Source: Spirometra erinaceieuropaei
Taxonomy: Eukaryota; Platyhelminthes; Cestoda; Diphyllobothriidea; Diphyllobothriidae
Length of the DNA: 64,000 nucleotides
Reading direction: 5' to 3'
NCBI GenBank assembly: GCA_902702965.1
Contig: CACRXP010000002.1
Span: 4,385,589 to 4,449,588, forward strand
Below are positions 1 through 11,540 of the stretch, piece by piece. Position 1 is the stretch's first letter; every line of letters starts with the position of its first letter. Made by a program: the position numbers and the translations under genes. Below the pieces are notes generated by a model. It was not told where the DNA came from, made no database searches, and worked only from the letters and a program-made list of their open reading frames with translations.

Positions 1-4
1 GTAG

Positions 5-356
5 TCTTGAAGAAGGAGACACGATCGCCGGTACAAGAGCTTTATTCGCCTGAAGTTTCGGATTCCTATTCGAATCCATCATCAGAGACAAAAAAGCAGA
101 AACGGGCGGTCGTTGCACAAGGGGCTGCGGTATTTATAGGATGCAGTAGCCATGCTACCGCATACCTATTAACATTCACGGCTCTCCCCTTCATCCGGGG
201 TCATCGCACTTGGTGTGATCATTTCTTGATGGCCGACATTCGAGTCGATAATTGCTACAATTTCATCACGTGCGTTGGATGTTGGCGTGATGATTGCTCG
301 ACCATCTGACGCACCGACCCCGGTGTTGGGAAAAGTGTTCACCTCTGCGCACCCCG
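5..356 (-). mobile_element. 3' remnant of a Penelope-like element (endonuclease end plus pLTR)
   Basis: This stretch aligns by eye, nearly base for base, with the 3' end of the PLE at 31123-31470: the same order of GA-rich end, hammerhead region, GC-rich middle, and the stretch coding for the endonuclease C-terminus (residues resembling ARDEIVAIID on the minus strand). It reads on the minus strand. It is 5'-truncated: only the last part of the element remains, and R1 sequence begins right after it near 357. Several substitutions separate it from the 31-kb copy, so it is an older insertion. Family membership is well supported by the match; the exact outer edge is not visible because the window starts there. 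Confidence 0.85.
39..97 (-). ncRNA. Hammerhead ribozyme remnant in PLE terminal repeat
   Basis: On the minus strand the conserved core CTGATGA (79-85) is followed by a short hairpin (ATTC/GAAT type) and GAAAC. The cleavage triplet, GTC in the related copies at 31157 and 33536, reads TTC here, so the motif is probably inactive. Hammerhead motifs in PLE terminal repeats are an established property of the family. Fold assigned by eye only. Confidence 0.7.
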
Positions 357-993
357 CACAGTTTCTAAATGTAAGATTTTTTAATGCCGTTAAATGGCCG
401 TTCATGAAACATCATGTATCTGCATTAACGAATGTGGCTTGCAAAGTTAACAGTATTGATCAAATCTACTGCTTAATTTTATAAACATCATATAGTCTCC
501 ACTTAACACCGTAGAGAAATGCATGGTATTCCGTACACGGAACATATACAGCTTGTAGTTTTGAAACCCTGAATGCAAGTGTAACAGCAGGTCGGGTTCA
601 AAATTATTCCGGAATAAGAAAATCTTTTTTAAAACCGAATTATATTCTTCTTTTGAGTATGAAATTGGAAGAAGACGTGACTTTCTATCGAATAAGTAAA
701 AGAATGAATATTTTTATGCATGTTTTCCATGAAATATAATTGAATTTTAAAGGGCATGGAAAATTAATGAGAAAATTGCATATTACTTAAGTAGTCATTT
801 TTTGCAGAGTATAGATCTTGCATGCAGCCGAAAATAAGTTCTTTCGAAAGCCGACACCCTGAGGTAACTGGATCACTATAGATTTATGCTGCATCATGAT
901 TAGTTTTACAACACTACTTAATTTATCTTTTCGAAACGAGAACGCATTTCGAAATTTTGGTTGACATTTCATGAGTTAACACATCTACTGTAC
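357..993 (+). repeat. R1 repeat, copy a (about 637 bp)
   Basis: This block recurs at 39900-40532 and 62414-63001 in the same orientation and at 61799-62413 inverted. Shared landmarks in order are a CCGTTCATGAAA-like stretch near 400, a TTCCGTACACGGAA-like palindrome near 530, the TAAGTAGTCATT stretch near 790 and a GAAAGCCGACACCCTGAGG stretch near 846. It begins ACAGTTT and ends CTACTGTA, so its ends share a 5-bp ACAGT/ACTGT inversion. No long open frame is conserved among copies. It may be a non-autonomous DNA element or a retroelement untranslated region; I do not recognise the family. Confidence 0.8.
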
Positions 994-1219
994 ATTTTTC
1001 AAAGAACCGAGGTGATTTAACTGCACCACACGAGAAACAAAGTCACCAAGAATCCTTAAAAATTACGAAACATAATAGTCCTTCCTGCAAAAAAGGAGGA
1101 TTAGGTTGTACCTTGGGCACAAAAGATTGTTACACAAAATGCCCCTTTTTTAGAAGCCAGAGTAACTAATAAGTGTATTACCAAGCACAAAATTTGATCC
1201 ATTAATAAAGTGCCAAAAA

Positions 1220-2420
1220 ATCTTGCAGGGAAGAATAAGATGTCCAGAGATGTTGCCGAGTCTGTCAGAATAGCCTGTGAACCATTCTTACAGCTTGTTT
1301 ACCGCCTAGATTTCACGAACCGAAAGTATCGCTACAACTGGTGGTACCATTACGCAATGCATCTGGTTATAAGTTACCCAGCAGCTACTCTACGGAACAC
1401 CCCATTGACAAAGGATTGTTAGATCCTCAACTTAGAATCCCACGGAGTTTCTGAAAGAATTACGATGATTTAAGGTTTTTACTAGCGTGATGATGGAATC
1501 TACTGATTTCACTTCACTCCTCCCGACTGTACATTTGGATTTAGCCAGGCAGTGTACAGAAGACCGTCTCCAGTCCAAAGAGACGGATGTACCTGCCTTT
1601 TTTGTCTAAATTCTTTTATCATTTAGTGGAGGCTTAGATCTTCTTTGTACATGAATAACAACAAAGGGCGCTCCTATGGGTTGCCCGTATTTGGCCTTCT
1701 TGTTGAAATCAGCATTCAAAGGTTAAAAAGCACGGTTCTATTATTATCTAACCCGTAGATCATGGATGCAAATGTGAATGGCTATTATGCTAACATTAAA
1801 AGGAATCAGCTGACAATTTTCCAAAGCATTATTTACTCAATTAAATTAGGGATCGCATTTGCCTTGGAGAAAAATAGTTTGCAGCAAAAATACTACTTGG
1901 TGTCTTCATACCAATAAAAACTGATGGAAAATGTTTCTCATTGGTTTGTTACAACGATTTTCTGAGAACGTTATTAAATATCACCAGAGCAATCACTCTA
2001 AGTGTCACAAACGGAATGCCGTCAAGAGTCTATTTAACTGAAAAAAACCGACTGCTCTAACAACGAAAGTTACCAAATACGACTTAATTATTTGTTCAAA
2101 CTATTTTCCAAAATAGGTACTGTAAGTTCCTGTACATCGATTCATAGGGCAACAGGAGATAAAAGAAATAGAAAGGAACTAGATCGTTTCAAAAACTGGC
2201 AAACACTTCCGTGCATTAAGAATGCGTCTGAACTCGATGAAAAAGTCTGAAAAAGCACCAAATACCGATGACAGCAGTGCGCAACCAGGTTGTACATCCT
2301 AAAAATAGGATTAGATATTAAGACAAGAAAACAACTGTCCGCACGATTTCGTGTGATACTTGCAATGCAATGTACCAGGGTAAAACTGTAAAATCTCACC
2401 CTAATCCGAACAAAATTCGC
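1220..2420 (+). pseudogene. Decayed Penelope-like reverse transcriptase
   Basis: Read in pieces across all three forward frames, this stretch follows the intact RT at 31.8-33.3 kb in order. Near 1300-1400 residues like VSLQLVVPLRNASGY match the RPIVSLKGTPTYGL block. Near 1500-1570 TDFTSLLPTVHLDLA matches motif A (FDVTSLFTSIPQDLA). Near 1665-1690 APMGCP matches the TPMGSP motif B. Near 1785-1830 ANIKRNQLTIFQSI matches the segment after the YVDD box; the catalytic aspartates themselves are lost. Near 2160-2235 RKELDRFKNWQTLPCIKNAS matches NRTDTKVWRALPYVKNVSE. Many stops and frameshifts make it an old pseudogene. Whether the endonuclease follows at 2420-2640 is unclear. Confidence 0.72.
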
Positions 2421-3104
2421 AGTCGATAGGCCAGATTGCCGTGTGCACGGCAGAAACCGGACGCAATTAGGTCTGAGAAAAAGCTCATATTGTTAATGTT
2501 CGTTCGTCTAAAAAACTTCGAGAATTTGTGCTACCGTTTGTTCCGACAATTCATGAAAATACTGACACATCAATCTAGGCGTCGCGTAGAACATTTCAAG
2601 GGAAAATTAAATAAGTGAAAGCCAATCGGAACGGAATACCAATAAGCAATGATGACATTTTACCAGAAACGCCAAGGCAGCATCAGTTTTTCAGACAGGT
2701 TTAAAGCTGCAACTGTCTTGCACGTCTCCTGCAGTCTGGCAACGATTAAGGGGAACCACAGTCCAAAATCTACAAAGTAAAGTTTCAAAGATGCGAATAT
2801 TCCCATTGAGGAGAATTTGGCGAGCATTCGCATGTTTTCAATAAACTATCCTTGGACCAGTACATTTATGTGTGAACGAGGTACAAACTGAAACGTGTGA
2901 ACGACAAGAACAATCGATCCAGGCACGTCCTTTCATGCAAACGGGGTATGTGAATAGAGGGGAAGGAAGGGAAGGCCGGCAGTAAGCGACAGTGAGAGTG
3001 AGATAGGGTCGTGTCACAAGGGGGAGGGATGGGAGTGGATGGGAGACGAAGACGTGTATGCAATCAATTGATCATTGTCACGGTGCTTGTGAGAGGACCT
3101 TCCG
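2421..3104. other. Interval between two PLE relics
   Basis: The first ~220 bases may be a continuation of the preceding PLE relic, but I cannot align it convincingly. From about 2860 to 3070 the sequence becomes purine-rich (GGGAAGGAAGG-like runs). No gene or RNA is evident. Confidence 0.4.
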
Positions 3105-4300
3105 CGCGCTTAAGACCGGCCTCTGTAGCCTGATGGCAGTCGCTTCTGCTGTTGCTAGTAAGCGCTAACCCAGTCGCTTAGGATAATTCAGTGGGACCTT
3201 GTAAATCACACGAAAGGCTTCGTTGAGATCCACACGATGCCCAGAAGCAACCATGTGTGCGAGAATGTAGCTGTGTATGCTCTTAACTACACCTTTCCTC
3301 AGCCATGCCGGCAGGTGTTTTCGTATTCCTTAAGATAGGCGCCGACTCGTACGACCAATACAGCTCCACAGGAGGAAGTAAAGGAGTAAATGCACATGAA
3401 CGCGGTCTGAGCTGGTAGTCTATACTTGCCTTTTTCGCGTAGGACGAAGTTGGACGAAAACAATACTTGAACTCTTGCCACCGGGAAGGTCCGCGAAACG
3501 GCTTGGTCAAGGCGCCTTCTCAGGAGTTCACTCTTCGTGTCCCCTTGAAAGGGGACTTTGGGGAACAGAGTTTTCTTTTCCGCCGTCGGTATGATGAGTT
3601 TTGACGGTCGTTTGACAACATTTCTTACAATAAATCTATCAGGATACACATTTTTGCTAAACAGGTCCTGGATGCTTTTAAGTTCCTTATCAGCGCTATC
3701 TGCCGAAAAGATTTTTCTAGCCCTTCGCGCCAAACAGCGGACAAGATAACGTTTCTGTTGAATGGGTACAAAACTGTAGACGTTCGTATATTTCCCAAAC
3801 CAAGCACCCTTTGAAGAGACGCTTCTTCGGATGCTGCCGTCAGCTCTTCTGCTTAGAAGAACGTGTAGGAACGGTAGGGTGTATGCCGCTTCCACCTTTA
3901 CGATAAACTTGATTTATGAATGCGCTTAATTTACAACACCCTAGAGGGTGATTATGTTGGTTTCTTTGGTAGCACTTGCGAAGGCGTCGTCAAGGTAGCG
4001 ACCGCAGTGCCTTAGCCTTTTGATTTGATCGTGTATCTGAAACTTCTCCAGCTTGCCCCCGAAGACATCGTCTAGGAGTGGACGAAGAAACGATCCTAGA
4101 GCAACTCCGTCTATTTGTCTATATATTTGCTTGTCAAAAAGGAACTGCAAATTTTATATACATTTTAATGAGAGTTCCTTGAGGGCGTTCGTCGGAATAC
4201 CCGTTTCCTGATCGTTGGTTGACAGGAATTCATATATGTTCTTGACTATTCTCAAGTCTAGCTGATTGACTTTCGACGAGGTATGCAGAACTTAGGACCA
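3105..4300 (-). pseudogene. Decayed Penelope-like RT and GIY-YIG endonuclease, second family
   Basis: On the minus strand, 4150-3941 encodes FLFDKQIYRQIDGVALGS, which fits the PLE block before and including motif B (usual form DGVAMGSPLGP), then GRYLDDAFA, keeping the YxDD catalytic pair. After a frame break, 3895-3299 gives LPFLHVLLSRRADGSIRRSV, NVYSFVPIQQKRYLVRCL and YPDRFIVRN, the thumb and connection region, then CIYSFTSSCGA, a weakened GIY-YIG start. After another shift near 3300 the frame continues as AWLRKGVVKSIHSYILAHMV and RLLATAEATAIRLQ to about 3105, the endonuclease tail. It differs clearly from the family at 31 kb. At least two frame breaks make it a pseudogene; a similar tail occurs at 11122-11540. 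Confidence 0.82.
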
Positions 4301-4514
4301 AGAGACAATGCTTAAAGTGATGTTTTATTGAGAGCCATTGAAGAATACTTATGTACCTACAGACGTGGGTCCTTTAGAAGACCTGATTGTGATTTCATTA
4401 CAGCCATCCATTGCAGAAATAAAGATCTCTTTGTCTCTCCCCGTTTCTTTCCTATAGACGCGGTGTAGGTAATAAATTTCAGTCTTTGGTTAAATGTGAG
4501 ATTGTCAAGAACGG

Positions 4515-4630
4515 CTTAATCGATCGCTCTTATCGCTCACACGTTTCAGTTTGTTCCTCGTTCCCATATAAATGTACAGGCCCAATGAGAATTTATCAAG
4601 AGCACGCGAATGATCGCCAAGGGCTCTTTT
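4515..4630 (+). repeat. R4 repeat, copy a; probable terminal repeat of the second PLE family
   Basis: The stretch with CTCTTATCGCT, TGTACAGGCCC and GAATTTATC recurs at 11405-11520. At 11.4 kb it lies just downstream of, and in the same orientation as, a PLE endonuclease tail. Here it lies upstream of a minus-strand PLE in opposite orientation, as expected for an inverted pLTR. Weaker relatives are at 21275-21360 and 53335-53400. Confidence 0.6.
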
Positions 4631-5284
4631 GAAAGTAGATTTTGTTAAAATTCCCAAAGAATTTATTTCTTTAAAAGTAAACTTCTGCGATTTCCTGACT
4701 TTTATTACGCACGTTTGCATGCATTTACTTTTTTCGTGGACTGTCTTTACGCGTCCAACCAAACCTACGCTCAAGGCCAGATAAGTCAGCCAAATAGACA
4801 GTAGGTTTAAATTTGTGCGATTTGAAGAATTTTCGCCAGTGTTGATATAAGAATCTAAAACGCCAGCTGTAGATTGATTATGACAAATATATAAGACTTT
4901 GAATTGCTCCTGTTCGCGTCTGTGGTTGATTTCTTATAGCTGTAATGATCTCAATTGGTGCGAAAATTATAGATGCTTCTAAACAATTGCGGAAATCGGT
5001 AAAAGGCATGTAATGAAATATTATGGCTTCCATGTTGGCAGATGCTTTACACTACACGGCCTCGCGATAATCAGAATGAATTCAAAATTGTTTAATTATC
5101 TTATAACATCAAGTTTCAAATGTATTATGTCAGTTTGAGAAGTATACATGCCAGCGTCCACTCAAGAAATTGCCGCGTCTAGCTAAAATACTTTAATGAT
5201 TATAGTTTTCGAGATGAGCTTTAAAAGCTAGGTTAAGACAGCTCAACCGTCGCAACCGACAGTGTCCACATTGCGCTCCGCAGC
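4631..5284. other. AT-rich interval, nothing recognised
   Basis: An open frame of 89 codons on the minus strand (4505-4774) partly overlaps R4 and resembles nothing I know. No RNA gene or further repeat is visible. Confidence 0.4.
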
Positions 5285-5745
5285 AAGGTGAAGCAGGCAC
5301 GGTTACTTGCGCGCAAATTAGTTTACAGTGAGTGTGGGCTTTCGCAGCATCTACAGCACATGTTCCTCCTCCGACATCAAGACGGTGTCAAGAGGATCGG
5401 GGATAGGCGAAAGGCACAGGTAGATGGCACTGCCAGACCCAAACTTAGGCGTGCTAGCACACCTATTGGCCAACAAAAAACGCTTGAGAAGGATTTCAAT
5501 CAACAACTGCGCCACAATGCGTCAGAAAAATGAAGATGACCGGGCAGCCATGATCAGGGCCTGTGTACCCAGCGGCAGCGCAATTGCTGGCAGGGAACCA
5601 GAGAACTGCCAGCAGACACCAGTTTGCAGGGGCCCATGGTTTGCAGATCATGGCATGGCAGACGCTTGCATTCCTTGAGGCCCAGAAGGGTGACCCGCAG
5701 GCCTACATTTAGCCCGGGCCATCACACTTCAAAGGCCGGGTAAGC
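5285..5745. other. GC-rich island, unassigned, probably an old repeat
   Basis: The composition shifts sharply from the AT-rich surroundings, and two short overlapping forward frames (81 and 84 codons) run through it. Neither resembles a family I recognise. The compact GC-rich block with abrupt edges is like the other element-derived islands in this window, so an old mobile element is the likeliest origin. Confidence 0.3.
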
Positions 5746-8700
5746 AGTCAGTCATCGACTGTGAGGCACTACCCATAAGGTTTTAAAACATTACTAAAAA
5801 GAAATGTACATTCGACTCCTTTTTTAAAGTCCAAAATAACTCTGATGTTGGGCATCGGTAGTGGATTAATTTTCAGCAAATAGTACGCACCTTTGGAAGT
5901 GGTACGTCCTCGGGTAACAGTACAAATCTGCTGCTTCGCTGAAATCAACCAGCTGTACCGAGTCTTCATAAAACAAACAAGTTAAGTGAGCTATTATTAA
6001 GGGACATATCGTTTAATTTCATTTCGAAGCGACGTTCTACATGTGGTTGGTGTTGTGGCCATAACGTTGTCATAAGTCCATTCATAACCCTAGGCATACA
6101 TGCCCGCAGCTTGGATGTGACCATGATTCGCCGACTTCATGGTCACTTAGTGGTTATAATGGGTAAAATTGCAGTTTTGTCTCCCAAGGTCACACTTCAA
6201 AACTAACCGTCCGACAGGGTCCAGATACGGAGGAATAAACAGAAGCTTATGCGGGGCAGACGGGAGAATTTCATGAATCAACTGGATCTATAGCCACGAA
6301 GGTTAAGTCTATTTTTTCCGGAGGCCAAATCTAAACCCAAGATATTTGCATAGGATATCAACCAGTTAGCTGTAGGAGGAGTAATCAATTTAACGGACAA
6401 AATTGAAAAGGTATGGCAGAATAAAAAACTTACTTAATTACTTTGCACTTCCAGAATGATAAAATGGGTGGTCTAGAACACAAACACTTGATAAAGGCCG
6501 GTATCCCGACAAAATTATCCCCGCATTAGAAGCACTGATGTCAATTATCATAGCTCTATACCCTCAGGGCAAAACGTCGGACCCCACAGACTATGTTCCT
6601 TTGTTTTTTCAACAGTTGGCATTAGTCTGACCGTCATATGCACTCGATAGGAGAGCGTGTGCAGATCTGCGGGGAATGGCAAATAGGGCAGCACATTTGA
6701 ATCTTTCCGCGTTTCTTTGGCAAAGGACGGGCATAAACCGGTCAAAAGAATAGTTCCTGAGTAGATCAAGATAAACTTGATCGTTGGCACAGCAACCTTT
6801 ACAGCTGAATTGTAACAAAATTCAAAACTCCAAGGGTTCGAAATCAAAGACTCGGACACCAGCAAGCAGATTTGAGCAAATCCATTTCCCTTAATTTTCA
6901 ACAACCACACGCATTTTTTATTCTTCCGTCCCAGCCAATTTTTCTCCAACAGACACGAAAAACGTAAATTCACTCAAGTTGATCTTAAGTATCCAAAAAT
7001 AGACTACTTTTATTTCGGTTGCCCATTTATTTGGTGATTTTGAATTGATTTTTCTGGTGACTGACGCGTTTCACTCGACGGCGTTCTCATATTAATGCAC
7101 TGGTCTGACAAGAACTTATTGAAAGCAAACGGATACTTTCCACGTGGTCTTTCCCGAATTTAATTGCTCGAAGAGGCGGAATACTTCTTCATTTAATACC
7201 CTGATATGATGATTGGGCGATAAATTTGTGATGGCAGGAGTTCAATTGTACCATGCATTCCGTACTGCATGATCAATTAAAGCCTGCAATACGACAAGGC
7301 AAGCGCGGACATACAGTTCGCGGCAGCTAATATAGCTACTTTTATTTAAAACAAAGTGTTCACCAGAAAGGAACTCTCTGATTAAGTTTTCTCTATCTTA
7401 AAGCTTTAAGCCTATCCAAGAAACAAAAGAACAAGATTTGACCACAAATTAAGGAGGCCATAGAGATTTTAAGTTTTTTAAAGATGTACCTTTACCATCC
7501 AAAGCCAAATGGCTGTTAATAAATGGACCTCAAACCATGTCTGATATTCATTTTTGGGCGACAATTTTGTTCTAAACTTAAATCTTTAACATCAGAACTG
7601 CTGTTAACACAGGACCATAGCAAAAGCTAGAAGCTGGCGGATTTGAGAAATAAAAAGCACGTGCTTTATTGATCAGACAGATGTAATTTGCACTGAATAC
7701 TACAAATTGACACAATGTCGTAATTGTACATAATACAAACTTTTGCACACTTGACTTGCAAAAGGTTTACATGAGTCACTCTTAGTGGCATTCCTTATTA
7801 ATTCCCGAAAACTATATTTTTTAAAATTCGTTCATTAAACAAACAACCGACTGAACGTGGCAGTCGATCTGCCTATGCATTGTTAATTGCACTTATTGGT
7901 GACAGAAATATCATGAGAAACGAAGAAGAGGCTTGTTCTGAAAAGGACAGAAAATTATATTCCGTTCTTATTGATCTATGGATACATGAATAATTGACCT
8001 GACTTTTACCACTTTGTGGACTTTAAAGGGTTTGATGCCCGTGTACCGAATAACACAGGTTTTAAACTCAAAATAATTCTAACATAATTTTGCAACAGTA
8101 GTGAAAAATTCTTGTCCTATGGTCGTGCGCGTGTCAACAAAGTCGGCTGAGAAAATGGCAACTTAAAATAGAGCAATTCTAATGGCATGAATTACAATCA
8201 TCCCAATAGGTTTGTAGATTGATTTTTAAAATTTCCTTGCTAAAAGTAAAATGATGGACATGCAATCTTCTATTTTTTACAATTTGCAAAATAACTGGAA
8301 TTATTTATGCATAAAAAACGTAATATAAATGCCACATGATAGGTTACTTGTATTTTCTCAAAAGATGCATGGGATTGCAAAAATAGAGATCATGCTGGTT
8401 CCTCTAATAGTTAAACTTACTTAAAATGTTGATGACTTCTCGCTTACGAAATATAAAAATTGTGTGCTGTCAACCCATCAAGTACTACCGGAAGTGTTGA
8501 AAAAATGACCTGTAATTTGTCTTCATATAAACTACGGAAATTGTACAAGAAATGAACTTAATGATTATCATTACGGCATCAATATTTATGGTCATTGGTA
8601 GTTTTGCTGTTGTATTGGCGAAATGCTAAAAACCACACCAACACACAAGCTACCTATTATTCTGTGTAATCCGTGAAAAACTAAGTAATATATTTTCGTT

Positions 8701-11121
8701 AAAACTATTCTCAACATTAAAGAGGTCGCCAAATTGTCGATTGGGTATAAGTCGATTAGTTGTGTAAAATAAAATAAAGGCCGTTGCTTAGTGTTTAGTA
8801 AAGTAATTTGTGTTTCCGAAACACTGCGTAGCAGGAGCTGATTAACGCCTTATACTCCGTCAATAGGATTCCATGTTTTCCCTCTCTTGTTTTGGAACGG
8901 CAAACAAAAGTGCTTTTTGCATTACCGAGAAATTTATATTTACGCTCCGTTATTTTACCTTTCCGAAAGTCCTATGATACATGTGCAAAACCCTTTTGCA
9001 GCAAAAAGAATAGTTTTACTGTAAAACATTTTGCCAGGAGTGTGGGCTTTGGTCGCTGTGTGCGAAGACCTTACGTACGAATCCACGTCAAATGCACTTT
9101 TGTTGCTAAAAGTATAAAATATTTTAGCTGCATTATTGAAAAAAGGTAAATTAGTTTCGTCTTTAATAAAATGGAACTGGAATTTTAGTTTTCGTCTTAC
9201 GCATCGTAATCAGATAGGTCATATCAGTCTGCAGTCCGACTAGCGAAAATGTGAACTGAGTAAAAAATATTCCTAAATACCCACCGTCCACTCTTGGCAG
9301 CCATTTTACATGAAGATGTTATACATGAGTTTCATTTAGAATTCATTGCTAAGACAAGAATCTTAAAACCATAAAGCGGCATGCGATAAAAATATGCAAA
9401 ATGGAAAAAGCTGCTTATAGAAAAGTTCATTACACAAGAAAAAAACAGTGCAAGTCCGAATAGAATGAAGTTTTGGTTTTGATCTAAAAAGTATGTGCAG
9501 TTACTTGCTGCTGAATCAGTCGCACCACAGCTCTCGAAAAAATAAACATACTTAAACAGGAGTTGACCGCCTTGCATAAAAACGCTCCCAAAAGTTAAGC
9601 ACTTGTAAAGATTGACTTCGAGACTGTGAAAAGGTAAATAATTTGAAGAAACGTATTGATGTATTGAAGGCCTACTTCATGAGAGCCAAATGTAACTGAA
9701 AGCTCAGTCAATTTCCTTCGATGCAGGTACGCTAATCTAACTCAGCGAACGCTCACCAATCTATTAAATCTAGGGATAGAAACGTTGAATAAACATAACT
9801 TCAAAATAATTCTGACTACAATCCATTTTAAGACCGTTGATGAACACATCTAAGGGATATAACCAAATATTTACAGTTTTTTGTCACAAGCGGCAGCCAA
9901 ATCAAGTGCGGCAGTATTTTTCATGAAATTTGCATTTTGCAACTTACAGCCGTCCAAGAATTCTGATTAAACTATTGAGAACTGTGAATTTTGACTATAT
10001 GAAAAGGAGTGCAGTCTATAAACACCCTGCGTTGCAACAACATAGCCCGAACTAAAATGCTCCTTCCCGAGGTCTTATAAGCACATGCAATTTATTTCTG
10101 ATAAAAGCGTGCATTACTCTAGATAAAGTACAAAACTTAATTATAGCGCTAAGTTCTTCCCCCTCCCCCAAAAACACTGAATAAGTTTGCTTTTGTTTAA
10201 CCGCAGGTTGTGCATGGATAGTTGACTCCTTCGTCTTGCCTCTGGAGTGCGCAGCAACATAGCGTTGGACGGTTACATAGCTAATGATGTTTATTTAACT
10301 TTGCCTCACCTGCGAAGGCGTCAAAGGTAAACAGGATATGTCTTCTAAATAAGTAAGTAGATACAATTTCCGGACATTCACCTGTTTCTCCTGAAGAACG
10401 GTTACGCTTTATTTACTAATAAAATATTTTCGAATTTTTCTAGGTTTAGAGAGTTAAAATTTGGTAAGAAGAAAAGATAATGCAGTTTTAAGTCAAGAAT
10501 TTTATCAAAATATGTGGCTGCAAATGCGGGTATGAAGACACCGAATGCGGAAGGCGAAAGGTTGCATTCGTAATGGTTTTAAAAACAGTACCGCCTTGGA
10601 AAAGGGATGTCCACCCAGCAATTATACATTGCCGGGAACAACTGTGACTAAAATATGCGTAGGACCAAACTATGTCTGGCTCAACTTGTAGTGCAACCTT
10701 GCAAGCGTACATATATCCACTTGTATCTGTAATTTTATATTTTGAGCTTTTTAAGCGTTAGAGGATACCACAATACCCGCACAGATACCAGTTAGGAGCC
10801 CATACACTCTTGTTTCACTGATATTTTGCTGCATGGCACAGTTACGGTGGGTTTAATTTACCAGTGGTTACACCAGCATTCCCAATGTGCTTTATGGTAT
10901 ATACTGTGCTTTGGAAACTGTTGCTTTTTAATTTCATCAGAGTTTAACTAAGCCTATAGACCATAGTATAAACTGATCTCCTCCAAGTTAGCGATTAATT
11001 TCTGAGGAAATAAGACGAAAAAATTTTGGACGTTTCACCCTTTCTGTCAGTCATAATTATTAAGGCCTCCTCACTTTCACTGCAAAATTAAGCGGCTCTT
11101 TGCTGGCGCCCATATGCGCGT
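5746..11121. other. Long AT-rich stretch without a recognisable gene
   Basis: The longest open frame is 141 codons on the minus strand (6548-6973), with a hydrophobic central part, but no motif, no codon pattern and no splice context support it as a gene. The rest holds scattered homopolymers and short chance frames. It could be intron or intergenic DNA. Confidence 0.5.
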
Positions 11122-11540
11122 ACACAAATCCATAGTTTTAGAGTTGCGAAAATTCCCATAGCAGTAATCAGAAGACGAGCTGGCCAGCGCCTGTTAGCGA
11201 CAGCGGAAGCGGCCGCCATTAGGTTACGAAAGCCAACCTTATGCGCTCAGAAGAACCACGTTCAGGCTCCGCGCCTACAGTGGTCGACGGCTGACTAACG
11301 GTGCAACTCCCCCCGCGCACTTGCGCTCTCACCCCGCCCCTGACAATGACTATTATTACCCCCACCCCCTCCTCCACAGTCCCCCACCCCGCCTTTGTTT
11401 AAGGAGTACTTTTATCGACTTCTCTTATCGCTTACATGTTTTACTTCTACCCCGTTCCTATATAACTGTACTGGCCCGGCGAGAATTTATCGAAAGCTAC
11501 GTATGCTCGCCACCTCGTTTTCCAAATCCATAGTTGTTGA
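11122..11540 (+). mobile_element. PLE endonuclease C-terminus and terminal repeat, second family
   Basis: In one forward frame from about 11125 the residues FRVAKIPIAVIRRRAG and RLLATAEAAAIRLRKPTLCA line up with FRVIYKVPLNYPKRLG and RLLATAEATAIRLQRPVLSA of the relic at 3105-4300. The frame stops soon after. A C-rich stretch (11310-11395) then leads into R4 (11405-11520). The copy is strongly 5'-truncated, as is usual for PLE insertions. No RT remains. Confidence 0.75.
11405..11520 (+). repeat. R4 repeat, copy b
   Basis: Shares with 4515-4630 the order CTTATCGCT, the TATATAAxTGTAC stretch and GAGAATTTATCGAAAGC. It sits directly downstream of a PLE endonuclease tail, which suggests that R4 is part of that element's terminal repeat. 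A CTGATGA-like plus GAAA pair spans 11476-11495. Confidence 0.6.

Noticed and set aside
6548..6973. 141-codon minus frame as a membrane protein gene
   Set aside because: One hydrophobic stretch only, with no family resemblance; length is within what chance gives in 64 kb.
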